From CAVPDA01 sp963702495 (GTDB taxonomy: Bacteria; Pseudomonadota; Gammaproteobacteria; Burkholderiales; Rhodocyclaceae), in NCBI GenBank assembly GCA_963702495.1, contig CAVPDA010000003.1:372001-436000 (forward strand): a DNA stretch of 64,000 nt. Reading direction: 5' to 3'. The translations under genes and the position numbers were made by a program. Below, one piece after another: positions 1 through 8,643 of this stretch. A model generated the notes under the pieces. It worked only from the letters and a program-made list of their open reading frames with translations, ran no database searches and had not been told where the DNA came from. Numbering within the stretch: position 1 is the stretch's first letter; each line of letters starts with the position of its first letter.

Positions 1-956
1 TAGAGCTTGATGCCGTGGCGCTGCTGGCGGTCCCACAGATCGAACGGCGCGCGCGACGGGACGTAGAGGAGCTGGGTGTATTCCTGCCGCCCCTCCACCT
101 TGGCGTGCACGTAGGCGAGCGGCGGCTCGAAATCGTGGCCGACGTGCTTGTAGAACTCCTGGTACTGCTCCTCGGTGATCTCCGACTTGGGCCGCGCCCA
201 CAGGGCGCTGGCCTGATTCACCGTCTCGTCCTCGGCGCTGACGACCTGCTCGCCCTTGTCCTTGTCCCATTCCTCCTTCTTCATGACAATGGGCTGAACG
301 ATGTGGTCCGAGTACTTGCGGATGATCTGCCGCAGCTGCCAGCCGGAGAGCAGGTCGTCGGGCTTCTTCGCCGACTCTTCCGCCGACTCGTCGCGCAGGT
401 GCAGGATGACCTCGGTGCCGCGCTGGGGCCGCTCCAACGGCTCCACCGTGTACTCGCCCGCCGTGTCGCCGGTCATGGCGCATTCCCAGCGCACGCCCTG
501 GTCCGCCGGCAGGCCGGCGCGGCGCGTCAGCACCGTCACCTTGTCGGCGACGATGAAGGACGAATAGAAGCCGACGCCGAACTGGCCGATCAGGTGGGCG
601 TCCTTCTGCTGGTCGCCGGTGAGGCTGCCGAAGAACTCCCGGGTGCCCGACTTGGCAATGGTGCCGAGTTGCTGCACCGCCTCGTCGCGCGACATGCCGA
701 TGCCATTGTCCGCAACGGTGATGGTGCGGGCAGCCTTGTCGAAGGCGATGCGGATCTTGAGGTCGGGATCGGTCTCGAACAGGCCGGGATTGTTGAGTGC
801 CTCGAAGCGCAGCTTGTCGCAGGCGTCGGAAGCGTTGGAAATCAGTTCGCGCAGGAAGATCTCCCGGTTGCTGTACAGGGAGTGGATCATCAGGTGCAGC
901 AGCTGCTTGACTTCGGCCTGGAAGCCGAGCGTTTCTCTTGCGGTTGCGGTGGTCAT
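1..956 (-). CDS. htpG: Molecular chaperone HtpG (Hsp90), N-terminal half
   Basis: ATP-dependent cytosolic chaperone of the Hsp90 family. The start at 956 gives MTTATARETLGFQAEVKQ, followed by the GHKL ATPase elements: FLRELISNASDA near residues 34-45 (Glu37 and Asn41 match the catalytic and Mg-binding positions), DNGIGM, GTIAKSGT and the lid motif GQFGVGFYSSF. About 318 residues of a usual 630-640 are present, because the gene runs off the left edge of the window. A sigma-32-type promoter lies just upstream, so heat-shock control is likely. No frame problem is seen in the part present. Confidence 0.96.
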   Translation of the reverse strand, partial: MTTATARETLGFQAEVKQLLHLMIHSLYSNREIFLRELISNASDACDKLRFEALNNPGLFETDPDLKIRIAFDKAARTITVADNGIGMSRDEAVQQLGTIAKSGTREFFGSLTGDQQKDAHLIGQFGVGFYSSFIVADKVTVLTRRAGLPADQGVRWECAMTGDTAGEYTVEPLERPQRGTEVILHLRDESAEESAKKPDDLLSGWQLRQIIRKYSDHIVQPIVMKKEEWDKDKGEQVVSAEDETVNQASALWARPKSEITEEQYQEFYKHVGHDFEPPLAYVHAKVEGRQEYTQLLYVPSRAPFDLWDRQQRHGIKL

Positions 957-983
957 GGGTCTCTCCACGGAATGACCGGGGAA

Positions 984-1011
984 GTATGGGGACGGCGGGC
1001 CGGTTTTCAAG
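984..1011 (-). promoter_or_regulatory. Sigma-32 (RpoH) heat-shock promoter of htpG
   Basis: Read on the minus strand, CTTGAAA (1011-1005) is followed after 13 bases by CCCCATAC (991-984). This is close to the RpoH consensus CTTGAAA-N(11-16)-CCCCATNT. It sits 28 bases upstream of the htpG start codon, the expected place. Confidence 0.85.
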
Positions 1012-1055
1012 CCCGGGGCCGCGCCGGCGCCTCGGCTGCGCAGCAGCGGTGCACG

Positions 1056-1607
1056 TCAGAGGTAACGCACACCGAGGATCTCGATCTCGCGCAGTCCGGC
1101 CGGGCTCTGGAAGCGCACCACGTCGCCCGCCCGCGCCTTGAGCAGCGCGCGCGCCAGCGGCGAAATCCAACTGATGCGGCCGGACCCGGCGTCGGCCTCA
1201 TCCACCCCGACGATCTGGAAGGTCTGCTCGCCGCCTTCCCCGCTCGCGTCGCTCAGAGTGACGGTGGCGCCGAAGAACGCCTGGTCCACATTCTGCTGCT
1301 GGGCGGGGTCCACCACCACGGCGGACTCGATGCGCTTGAGCAGGAAGCGGATGCGCCGATCGATCTCGCGCAGCCGCTTCTTGCCATAGATGTAGTCACC
1401 GTTTTCCGAGCGGTCGCCATTGGAGGCGGCCCAGGCCACGACCTGGACGAGATCGGGGCGCTCCCTTTCCACCAGGTGCTTGGCCTCCGTCTTCAGCGCC
1501 GCATAGCCGCGCGCCGTCATGTAGTTGACGGTGCCTGGCGGCAACCCGGAGGGGGCTTCGAGTTCCTCGTCTTCCTGGTCGGTTTCCCGGGTGAAGGCCT
1601 TGCTCAT
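1056..1607 (-). CDS. greB: Transcription elongation factor GreB
   Basis: Rescues backtracked RNA polymerase by stimulating transcript cleavage through the secondary channel. The protein (183 aa) begins MSKAFTRE, typical of GreB. An N-terminal coiled coil carries the acidic tip NGDRSENGDY (Asp65, Glu68, Asp71), and the C-terminal FKBP-like domain ends in GDVVRFQSPAG and EIEILGVRY. An in-frame TTG at 1637 would add ten residues, but the ATG at 1607 matches the family start. GreB rather than GreA because of the charged N-terminal extension and the KKRLREIDRRIRFL pattern. Confidence 0.92.
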   Translation of the reverse strand: MSKAFTRETDQEDEELEAPSGLPPGTVNYMTARGYAALKTEAKHLVERERPDLVQVVAWAASNGDRSENGDYIYGKKRLREIDRRIRFLLKRIESAVVVDPAQQQNVDQAFFGATVTLSDASGEGGEQTFQIVGVDEADAGSGRISWISPLARALLKARAGDVVRFQSPAGLREIEILGVRYL

Positions 1608-1694
1608 GTCGGTGGGCGGCTGGCTCGGATCAACCAATGGTAGAAGCCGTACCGGCTCCTGACAAGGCGCGGCCTCGCACTGCCCTGCCCAACA

Positions 1695-1931
1695 TCAGTG
1701 CATGAGGGCAGGCTGATTGAGCAGGGCCTGGTAGTCGTCGATGAAATCGCCGAAAGCTTCGATGTCCGGCTCGCCCGAAACGAACTGGCTGAAATCCTCG
1801 CGAAAGCGCTGGGCCGCGGCGTCGCGGATGAAGGCGCCGACGCCGTGCCGCTTGTCAATGACCTCGACGCCGTTCTGCGCCGGATAATCAGCGACATAGA
1901 GCACGGGATTGTTGAAGACGATCTGCATCAT
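1695..1931 (-). CDS. DUF3567 family protein
   Basis: Small conserved protein (78 aa) starting MMQIVFNNPVLYVADYP, a pattern I recognise from the betaproteobacterial DUF3567 family. Its role is unknown. The start at 1931 has an AAAGGAAA ribosome-binding site six to ten bases upstream; an upstream extension to 1997 looks non-coding. The sequence is acidic and contains FVSGEPDIEAFGDFIDDYQALL. It stands between greB (same strand) and the oppositely directed YdcH-type gene. Its presence supports a betaproteobacterial host. Confidence 0.85.
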   Translation of the reverse strand: MMQIVFNNPVLYVADYPAQNGVEVIDKRHGVGAFIRDAAAQRFREDFSQFVSGEPDIEAFGDFIDDYQALLNQPALMH

Positions 1932-2141
1932 GTGGTTTCCTTTCGCGGGTCTCGGCGGCGACTTGGGTTTCGTATAGCATCCCCACCTGGACCCCAATGC
2001 TGGCCCTGGAAGGTAGTTCGGGGCGACTCATCCGGTTTCAAGGGACATGCCATGACGCTGGTTGTCTTTCGCGTTTCCGGGGCATACCATAACCGCGGTC
2101 GGATGGCGTCGCCGCCGCCATGACGTTCCCCCCAGAATTCG

Positions 2142-2375
2142 ATGTCTGAGCACGGACACCCCAACATGACGGATCTCGCCAACAGCATTGAACTGCGCAG
2201 CAAGCTGCACGATCTCCAGGTGGAGCACCGGGATCTGGACGAAGTGATCGCACGTCTCGAAGATGCCCCGCCGCACGACGAGTTACTGCTGCGCCGCCTG
2301 AAAAAGCGCAAGCTGCTGTTGAAAGACCGCATCTCCCTCATCGAACGCATGCTTGAACCGGACGTCCTGGCCTAG
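2142..2375 (+). CDS. YdcH/DUF465 family small coiled-coil protein
   Basis: A 77-residue, almost wholly helical, charged protein with the DUF465 pattern: ELRSKLHDLQVEHRDLDEVIARLE followed by a basic LLRRLKKRKLLLKDRI segment. These proteins form helical hairpins; their function is not established. ATG 2142 and ATG 2166 are both possible starts, and neither has a strong Shine-Dalgarno. The gene ends 11 bases before metY on the same strand, so co-transcription is plausible. Confidence 0.82.
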   Translation: MSEHGHPNMTDLANSIELRSKLHDLQVEHRDLDEVIARLEDAPPHDELLLRRLKKRKLLLKDRISLIERMLEPDVLA

Positions 2376-2386
2376 CCCGTCCCTCG

Positions 2387-3694
2387 ATGACCCGGCCGAA
2401 GCCGCCCCGCTTCGACACCCTGAGCCTGCACGCGGGCCAGGCGCCCGACGATCGGCACGGCGCGCGGGCAAGTCCGATCTATCTCACCACCAGTTTCGTC
2501 TTCAGGGACACGGATCAGGCCGCCGCGCTGTTCAACATGGAACGTGCGGGCCACGTCTATTCGCGCATCTCCAACCCCACCGCGGCGGTGCTGGAGGAAC
2601 GTATCGCCGCCCTGGAGGGCGGCGTGGGTGCCGTCGCGACGGCCTCGGGCCAGGCCGCCCTGCACTTGGCCATCGTCACCCTGCTCGGCGCCGGCCAGCA
2701 TATCGTGGCCTCGCGCGCCCTCTACGGCGGTTCCCACAACCTGCTGGCGTACACCCTGCCGCGCTTCGGCATCGAGACCAGCTTCGTCGATCCGCGCGAG
2801 CTCGACGCCTGGCGCAACGCGATCCGGCCCGACACCCGCCTGCTGTTCGGCGAAACGCTGGGCAATCCCGGACTCGATGTTCTGGACGTGCCGGGCGTGG
2901 CGGCGATCGCCCACGACCGCGGCCTGCCGCTGCTGGTGGATTCCACCTTCACCACGCCCTGCCTGATGCGGCCGTTCGATCTGGGCGCCGACCTGGTGCT
3001 CCATTCCGCCACCAAGTTCCTCGGCGGGCATGGCACGGTGATCGGCGGGCTGCTGGTGGACAGCGGCGCCTTCGATTGGGAGAAATCGGGCAGGTTCTCG
3101 ACGCTGACCGAGCCCTACGCCGGTTTCCACGGCATGGATTTCGCCGAAGAATCCACCGTCGCCGCCTTCCTGCTGCGCGCCCGACGCGAAGGCCTGCGCG
3201 ACTTCGGCGCCTGCATGTCGCCGATGACGGCATTCCAGATTTTGCAGGGAGTGGAAACCCTGGGCCTGCGCATGGGGCGCCACGTGGCCAACACGCGCCG
3301 CCTCGTCGCCCACCTGGCGCAGCATCCGGCGGTGGCGGCCGTCGCCTACCCGGAACTGCCCAGCCACCCCGACCACGAACTGGCCCGGACCCTGCTGCCC
3401 GACGGCTGCGGCGCCGTGTTCAGCTTCACTCTCAAGGGCGGGGCGGGCGGCGCCAAGCTCGCCGGGCGACGCTTCATCGAATCGCTGCGGCTGTTCTCCC
3501 ACCTCGCCAACGTCGGCGACGCCAAGTCACTGGTGATCCATCCCGCCAGCACCACCCACTTCCGCATGAGTCCCGAGGCGCTGCGCGCCGCCGGCATCGA
3601 GGAAGGCACGGTGCGGCTGTCCGTCGGTCTGGAAGATCCCGAGGACCTGATCGAGGATCTCGAGCACGGCCTGTACGCGGCGCAGAAGGCATGA
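2387..3694 (+). CDS. metY: O-acetylhomoserine sulfhydrylase (MetY-type)
   Basis: PLP enzyme of the Cys/Met metabolism family, converting O-acetyl- or O-succinyl-homoserine plus sulfide to homocysteine. Visible features are YSRISNPT (residues 58-65), GGVGAVATASGQAA, the cofactor Asp in VDSTFTTPCL and the Schiff-base lysine Lys210 in HSATKFLGGHGT. Length 435 aa and the HGTVIGG segment favour the MetY (O-acetylhomoserine) branch over the shorter MetZ enzymes of about 390-400 aa. Its stop overlaps the start of the next gene (ATGA), indicating translational coupling with the alpha/beta hydrolase. Confidence 0.9.
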   Translation: MTRPKPPRFDTLSLHAGQAPDDRHGARASPIYLTTSFVFRDTDQAAALFNMERAGHVYSRISNPTAAVLEERIAALEGGVGAVATASGQAALHLAIVTLLGAGQHIVASRALYGGSHNLLAYTLPRFGIETSFVDPRELDAWRNAIRPDTRLLFGETLGNPGLDVLDVPGVAAIAHDRGLPLLVDSTFTTPCLMRPFDLGADLVLHSATKFLGGHGTVIGGLLVDSGAFDWEKSGRFSTLTEPYAGFHGMDFAEESTVAAFLLRARREGLRDFGACMSPMTAFQILQGVETLGLRMGRHVANTRRLVAHLAQHPAVAAVAYPELPSHPDHELARTLLPDGCGAVFSFTLKGGAGGAKLAGRRFIESLRLFSHLANVGDAKSLVIHPASTTHFRMSPEALRAAGIEEGTVRLSVGLEDPEDLIEDLEHGLYAAQKA

Positions 3695-4498
3695 CTGCGA
3701 TGCAGTACTCCGTCGGCGGTCGCGAGGCCTATGCCTACACCGGCGGCAAGCCCTTCGACCCGCGCCTGCCGGTCCTCGTCTTCCTCCATGGGGCGCAGCA
3801 GGATCATAGCTGCTGGCAGTTGCAGAGCCGCTATTTCGCCCACCACGGCCGGGCCGTGCTGGCGGTGGACCTGCCGGGCCACGGCCGCTCCGCACCGCCG
3901 GCCCTGAGTTCCATCGCGGCAATCGCCGACTGGATCGCAGCCCTGCTGGATGCCGCCGGCGTCGAACAAGGCGACCCTGGTGGGGCACAGCATGGGATCC
4001 CTCGCCGCACTCGAGGCGGCGGCGCGCCACCCGCAGCGGGTTGACGCCATTGCCCTGCTCGGCTGCGCCGTGCCGATGCCGGTTTCCGCCGCGTTGCTGG
4101 AAGCCGCGCACCACGACGAAACGCAGGCGATGGAAACGATCAACGTCTGGTCGCACAGCCCGGGCGCGCTGCTGGGGGGCAATACGGCGCCCGGGCTGTG
4201 GATGTTCGGCGTCAATCGGCGCCTGATGGAGCGCACCGCCGCCGGCGTGCTGGCGAACGACCTCGCCGCCTGCAACGACTACCGGGACGGCCCCGAAAGC
4301 GCAGGCAAGGTCGTCTGTCCGGCGCTGCTGGTAAGCGGCAGCCGCGACCAGATGACGCCGCCGCGGGCCGCACGCGCCCTCGCCGCCGCCTTGAAGGATG
4401 TACGTTGCGTAACGATCGAGGGCTGCGGCCACGCGCTGATGGCGGAACAGCCGGACCGGGTGCTGGATTCGCTGCGAGGGTTTATCATGGATGGATAG
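3691..4498 (+). CDS. Alpha/beta hydrolase, interrupted by a one-base insertion
   Basis: Alpha/beta-hydrolase-fold protein with oxyanion region FLHGAQQDHSCW, nucleophile elbow GHSMGS, acid in SGSRDQMTPP and catalytic His in GCGHAL. The reading frame breaks near 3970: CAAGGCGACC should read CAAGCGACC to give EQATLVGHSMG. Removing one G restores a continuous 268-aa protein with every catalytic residue. It overlaps metY by four bases, so the two are co-translated. Substrate unknown. Either a recent pseudogene or, more likely given the other indels in this window, a sequence error. Confidence 0.82.
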
Positions 4499-4564
4499 AA
4501 GGATTTGGCGGCAGTCCGCGGCACAAGCGGACGCCGCCCACAACAAGCACAAAAAGGAGGAGAC

Positions 4565-5365
4565 ATGGAGACACCCCCGCAGCAAGAGACGGAATCCCAA
4601 TCGGAATCCCAATCGCCATTTCCCGGAGTCCGCTCCGGCCTTTCCCTGCTCGCACCGTTCCGCTGGATCTCGCGCGGACTCGACGACTTCAAGGCCTGCC
4701 CCACCGCCAGCATGTTCTACGGCTGCTGCTTCGCCGCGATGGGTTTCGTGCTCAACGCGGTGTTCGCGCGCTACTACCAGTACGTGTCGGCCCTGGCCTG
4801 CGGCTTCCTGCTGCTGGGCCCGTTCCTCACCATCGGCATCTACGAGGTGAGCCGTCGGCGCCAGAAGGGCATGATGTGCGCGCTCAGGCCGACGCTGGCC
4901 GCCTGGCGCAGCAATGCCAGCAACATCGGCGTCTATTCGCTCATCCTCAGCGTCATCTTCCTGGTGTGGGCGCGCGCTTCGCTGGTGGCTTTCGCCCTGT
5001 TCTACACCAGCGAAATGCCGACGCTGGAGGGATTCCTGCGCCAGGTGCTGTCGCTGCAGAACGCGGAGTTTCTCGCCGTCTATGCCGGCGTACTCCTGAT
5101 CTTCGGCTCGCTGGTCTTTGCCGTCAGCGTCGTCTCCATTCCCCTCATGCTCGACCGCGACCAGGACTCGGTCACCGCCATGATCACCAGCTTCCTCGCC
5201 CTGGTGAAGAACTTCCCCGCCATGGTGGTGTGGGCAGTGCTGATCCTGGCCTTCACCGGCATCGGCTTCGCTACGCTCTACATTGGGCTCATCTTCACCA
5301 TTCCGCTGATCGGTCACGCCACTTGGCACGCGTATCAGGAAGTGGTCGAGCCGCGTTCGTCCTGA
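4565..5365 (+). CDS. DUF2189 family integral membrane protein
   Basis: Multi-spanning inner-membrane protein (266 aa) of the DUF2189 family. After a polar Gln/Ser-rich N terminus (about 40 residues), the characteristic block WISRGLDDFKACPTASMFYG precedes five to six hydrophobic segments, including a long one ending in ALACGFLLLGPFLTIGIYEV. The start at 4565 is chosen because an AAAAAGGAGG Shine-Dalgarno lies immediately upstream (4551-4560); a longer reading from 4505 lacks one. Function unknown. It stands alone between the hydrolase and an MFS gene. Confidence 0.85.
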   Translation: METPPQQETESQSESQSPFPGVRSGLSLLAPFRWISRGLDDFKACPTASMFYGCCFAAMGFVLNAVFARYYQYVSALACGFLLLGPFLTIGIYEVSRRRQKGMMCALRPTLAAWRSNASNIGVYSLILSVIFLVWARASLVAFALFYTSEMPTLEGFLRQVLSLQNAEFLAVYAGVLLIFGSLVFAVSVVSIPLMLDRDQDSVTAMITSFLALVKNFPAMVVWAVLILAFTGIGFATLYIGLIFTIPLIGHATWHAYQEVVEPRSS

Positions 5366-5437
5366 ACGCAGGCTGATTTGCCCGGCGGCGCGGCAAGGGC
5401 GATGATGCCGGGATTTCGGCACCTCGCCCCCTTCTGA

Positions 5438-6619
5438 ATGAATCCGGTATACCGCAATTCCGGCCTGCTGGCGGCATGCCAGGGGCTGCTGCTCACCAAC
5501 GGTGTGACGCTGATCGCCGTCAACGGCCTGCTCGGCTACGCCCTGGCCGCGAACAAGCAACTGGCGACCCTTCCGGTCACCACCTATGTCATCGGCGCGG
5601 CACTCACCACCTTGCCCGCCTCCTTCTACATGAAGCACTACGGCCGGCGCGCCGGATTCACCCTGGGCGGCAGTCTCGGCGTGATCGGCGCGCTGCTGTG
5701 CGCTCTGGCCGCCTGGGCCGGCAGTTTCTGGCTGCTCTGCCTCGGCACCCTGTTTTCCGGCATGTACAACGCCTTCGGCCAGTACTACCGCTTCGCCGCC
5801 GCCGATGTGGCGCCGCTCGCCTACAAGAGCCGCGTCATTTCCTGGGTGCTGGCGGGCGGCATCATCGGCGGCGTGATCGGTCCCGAGACCAGCAAGCTGA
5901 CGCGCGACCTGCTCGCGCCGCAGTACGTTGCGACTTACGGTGCGCTCGTACTTTTCGCCCTGCTGGCGCTGGTCCTGGTGCGCACCCTCGATCTGCCGCC
6001 GCAATCGGCCGCGGAGCGGCACGAACCCGGTCGCCCGCTGGCGCAGATCGCGCGCCAGCCGGCGTTCCTCGTCGCGGTGCTGGCGGCGGTGGTGGGCTAC
6101 GCCGTGATGAACCTGCTGATGACCGCCACTCCGCTGGCGATGGACGTCTGCCGCCACCCCTTTTCCGACACCGCCTTCGTCCTCGAGTGGCACGTGATCG
6201 GCATGTTCGCGCCGTCCTTCTTCACCGGCTCGCTTATCCGGCGCTACGGCGTGTTCCGCATCCTGCTGGCAGGCGCGGCCCTGATGTTCGCCTGCGTCGG
6301 CATCGCCGTTGCCGGCGAATCCATCATGCACTTCTGGTGGGCGCTGCTGCTGCTGGGCGTGGGCTGGAACTTCCTCTACATCGGCGCCACTACGCTGCTC
6401 ACCGAGACCTACCGCCCGGCCGAGAAGGCGAAGGCCCAGGGCGCCAACGACTTCCTCGTGTTCGCAGCCCAGGCCGCGTCGTCCCTGACCTCGGGCTGGA
6501 TGCTGACGCGGGAAGGATGGCAGATGCTCAACCTGGCGGCGCTGCCGCTGCTGGTGCTCACCACCGGCGCCACCGTCTGGCTGCTGCAGCGGCGCCGCCC
6601 CACGAGCCGGCGCTCCTGA
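5438..6619 (+). CDS. MFS transporter
   Basis: Major facilitator superfamily permease of 393 aa with about twelve hydrophobic segments and the cytoplasmic loop motif KHYGRRAGF between segments two and three. The protein ends in a short basic tail (LLQRRRPTSRRS). The segment FSGMYNAFGQYYRFAAADVAP resembles a subgroup of uncharacterised proteobacterial MFS proteins; substrate cannot be inferred. No clear Shine-Dalgarno precedes the ATG. It converges on the nickel operon, with its stop 39 bases from nikO. Confidence 0.85.
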   Translation: MNPVYRNSGLLAACQGLLLTNGVTLIAVNGLLGYALAANKQLATLPVTTYVIGAALTTLPASFYMKHYGRRAGFTLGGSLGVIGALLCALAAWAGSFWLLCLGTLFSGMYNAFGQYYRFAAADVAPLAYKSRVISWVLAGGIIGGVIGPETSKLTRDLLAPQYVATYGALVLFALLALVLVRTLDLPPQSAAERHEPGRPLAQIARQPAFLVAVLAAVVGYAVMNLLMTATPLAMDVCRHPFSDTAFVLEWHVIGMFAPSFFTGSLIRRYGVFRILLAGAALMFACVGIAVAGESIMHFWWALLLLGVGWNFLYIGATTLLTETYRPAEKAKAQGANDFLVFAAQAASSLTSGWMLTREGWQMLNLAALPLLVLTTGATVWLLQRRRPTSRRS

Positions 6620-6657
6620 GGCGCGACGGCGAGTATCTGCCCCCGGCCCGTTTTCCC

Positions 6658-7446
6658 TCAGCCCGAGCGTCCCAAGTCCCAGTCGTGGGTGTGGGGGTGG
6701 GCGTGCTCGACCGCTCCGTGTCGATGCCGGTGCCGGTGGGCGAGGTTGGCCGCCTCCATGAGCGCCAGGTCGCCCAGCGCCTGGTGGACCGGCCCGTCGA
6801 ACAGCAGGCGGCCGCCTGCCCCGAGAACGAGGCAGCGGAAACCCAGCTCGGCCGCCATGCTCAAATTGTGGGTACTGACGACGGCCGTCTGATGCGTGTC
6901 CAGCAGGTAATCCACCAGCCAGCCAGCCGCCCGCGGGTCGAGATTGGCCGTCGGCTCGTCCAGCAGCAGCAGCGCCGGATCCAGCGCCAGGATGCAGGCC
7001 AGCGCCACCTTCTGCTTCTCGCCGCCGCTCAGCGCGTAGGGCGGGCAGGACAGCAGCGACTCGATGCCCAACTGGCCGGCCCAGCGCGCAATGCGGGCCT
7101 CCGGGTCGAGGCCGAGCTGGCGCGGCGTGTAGGCGATCTCGTCGGCAACGGTGGGGTTGAAGAGCATCGCCTCGGGATGCTGGAACAGCAGCACCACCTC
7201 GCGGCGGAAGCGGCGCGCCAGGGCGCGGTCGCGCAGCGTGTGGCGATCGATCGTGCTGCCGCCATATTGATAGCTGCCGGCGCTGGGAAACACCAGGCCG
7301 TCGAGCAGCTTGAGCAGGGTCGATTTGCCGCTGCCGTTGGCGCCCAGCAGCACCACCTTCTCGCCCTCGCCGATGCGCAGCGACAGATCCGACAGCACGG
7401 GCGGGCCGTCCGGCCAGGAATGACTCACGCCCGCCAGTTCAATCAT
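6658..7446 (-). CDS. nikO: ECF-type nickel/cobalt transporter ATPase with His-rich tail
   Basis: ATP-binding subunit of an energy-coupling-factor metal importer. It has Walker A GANGSGKST (about residue 35), a Q-loop FQHPEAM, signature LSGGEKQK and Walker B LLLLDEPTANLD. The start at 7446 overlaps the nikQ stop by eight bases, so an upstream extension is rejected. The 262-aa protein ends in a His-rich tail (HRHRHRHG, HAHPHTHD) that could bind or buffer metal. It is the last gene of the nikKL-barrel-MQO operon. CbiO (cobalt) is the alternative, but the linked NikR favours nickel. Confidence 0.9.
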   Translation of the reverse strand: MIELAGVSHSWPDGPPVLSDLSLRIGEGEKVVLLGANGSGKSTLLKLLDGLVFPSAGSYQYGGSTIDRHTLRDRALARRFRREVVLLFQHPEAMLFNPTVADEIAYTPRQLGLDPEARIARWAGQLGIESLLSCPPYALSGGEKQKVALACILALDPALLLLDEPTANLDPRAAGWLVDYLLDTHQTAVVSTHNLSMAAELGFRCLVLGAGGRLLFDGPVHQALGDLALMEAANLAHRHRHRHGAVEHAHPHTHDWDLGRSG

Positions 7447-8002
7447 CGAAGCATCCTCTGGAGCGCATGGCCATTGCGACTTCCCCGGCGGAATGCACCG
7501 ACTTCTCCAACAGATGCTGGCCCTGGGCGGCGGCGTGGCGGGTCCGGTCGGCCAGCGCCGGCCGGTCCGGATTGCGGCTGGTGAAAGCCAGCCGGAAATC
7601 GCGCAGGATGCGTTTGAGCGCATGGATCTGACCCACCGCCAGAGTCACGATGAACGACAGGCCGGGCGAGAAGGAGACGGCGGCCGCCAGATCCACCCGG
7701 GAGACGAACCAGAAGCCGAGAAACACCAGCAGCAGCACCCGGAGATTGACGAGCAGGAGATAGTCCGCCGAAAACGTCCCCTGCCAATTCGCCACCAGTG
7801 CGTAGCCGAGGCTCACGCTGGCGTTGAAGGCCAGCACCGAGAGCAACGCGCGGCGTAGCAGAGTGAGGCGCCGCCGGCCGGACAGCAGGACCGCGCCGAA
7901 CAGTGCCGCACCCAACCAGACAGGCTCGTGCACAAAGCCGATCGCCAGGACGGCGCCCAGGTAGGTAGCAAGCCAGAGACGCGGGCTCAGGCGGGTACCC
8001 AT
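7439..8002 (-). CDS. nikQ: ECF-type nickel transporter transmembrane subunit
   Basis: CbiQ/NikQ-type membrane T-component that couples the ATPase to the substrate-binding membrane subunit. The protein (187 aa) has four to five hydrophobic segments and the cytoplasmic coupling helices, with RSRGC near the C terminus matching the conserved A-R-G type motif that contacts the ATPase. It is shorter than classical CbiQ (about 225 aa). It overlaps nikM by 16 bases and nikO by eight bases. Confidence 0.87.
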   Translation of the reverse strand: MGTRLSPRLWLATYLGAVLAIGFVHEPVWLGAALFGAVLLSGRRRLTLLRRALLSVLAFNASVSLGYALVANWQGTFSADYLLLVNLRVLLLVFLGFWFVSRVDLAAAVSFSPGLSFIVTLAVGQIHALKRILRDFRLAFTSRNPDRPALADRTRHAAAQGQHLLEKSVHSAGEVAMAMRSRGCFDD

Positions 8003-8631
8003 TTGCGCGCCTTGGCGAAACGCCAGACGAACAGCGTCAGCATCGCCTCGCCGGCCCCGATGAGCAGGTGGGGAAGCACCAGCGCCGGCAGGGTGATCGC
8101 CGGACCGAACGGGAAGAACAAGGGCGTGCCGTCCGCCTTGTGGGCGACCGCCGGCTGCACGCCCAGCACCAGCGCCACGATCGCGGCGGAAACCACCACC
8201 GAGAGCCAGGCGCCGGCGAGCACCGCCGCGGTCTCGTTGACTCCGCGCAGCACTCTGAACCCCGCGCTCGCCGTCAGCGCGCCGGCCAGTCCGATCGCCA
8301 GCGCATTGACCGGCAGTGCGGTGATCCCGCCGGCGCCGAACAGCAGGGATTGCAGGAGCAGCACCAGGCTGTAGGCGAGGAACGCCAGGCGCGGGCCGAA
8401 GACCAGCGCAAGCAGCGCCACGCCCAGGGCGTGTCCCGAAGTTCCACCCGGCAGCGGCACCATCACCAGGCCGAGCACGTAGGCCAGCGCGGTCAGCACG
8501 GCCAGGCGCGGGATCTGCTCGTGGTCAAGGTTCTCGCGCAGGCCGCGGGCGGCCCACCACCAGGCTCCCGCCGCCACCGCATAGGCGGGCAGATAGACCT
8601 GCGGGGCGATGAATCCGTCGGGAATATGCAC
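7987..8631 (-). CDS. nikM: ECF-type nickel transporter substrate-specific subunit
   Basis: CbiM/NikM S-component that binds Ni(II) or Co(II) in the membrane. The protein starts MHIPDGF; in this family the processed N terminus with His2 forms the metal site, so this start is required for function. It has 214 aa with about seven hydrophobic segments and the conserved loop PLPGGTSGHALG. It overlaps nikQ and follows the outer-membrane protein gene after 12 bases. No separate CbiN-like gene is present; nikK and nikL take that place. Confidence 0.92.
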   Translation of the reverse strand: MHIPDGFIAPQVYLPAYAVAAGAWWWAARGLRENLDHEQIPRLAVLTALAYVLGLVMVPLPGGTSGHALGVALLALVFGPRLAFLAYSLVLLLQSLLFGAGGITALPVNALAIGLAGALTASAGFRVLRGVNETAAVLAGAWLSVVVSAAIVALVLGVQPAVAHKADGTPLFFPFGPAITLPALVLPHLLIGAGEAMLTLFVWRFAKARKWVPA

Positions 8632-8643
8632 CGCGGGCGATCC

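Noticed and set aside
15..1643. Long plus-strand open frame opposite htpG and greB
   Set aside because: It is antisense to two clearly recognised genes and its protein is the Leu/Val/Arg-rich type produced by reading high-GC genes backwards.
2015..2037. Possible sigma-32 promoter upstream of the DUF3567 gene
   Set aside because: CTTGAAA is present on the minus strand, but the -10 region (CCCCGAAC) has several mismatches to CCCCATNT.
3527..6331. Minus-strand frame of 934 codons opposite the hydrolase, DUF2189 and MFS genes
   Set aside because: Composition is His/Gln/Arg-rich antisense sequence with no recognisable motif; the plus-strand genes have clear motifs, helices and a ribosome site.
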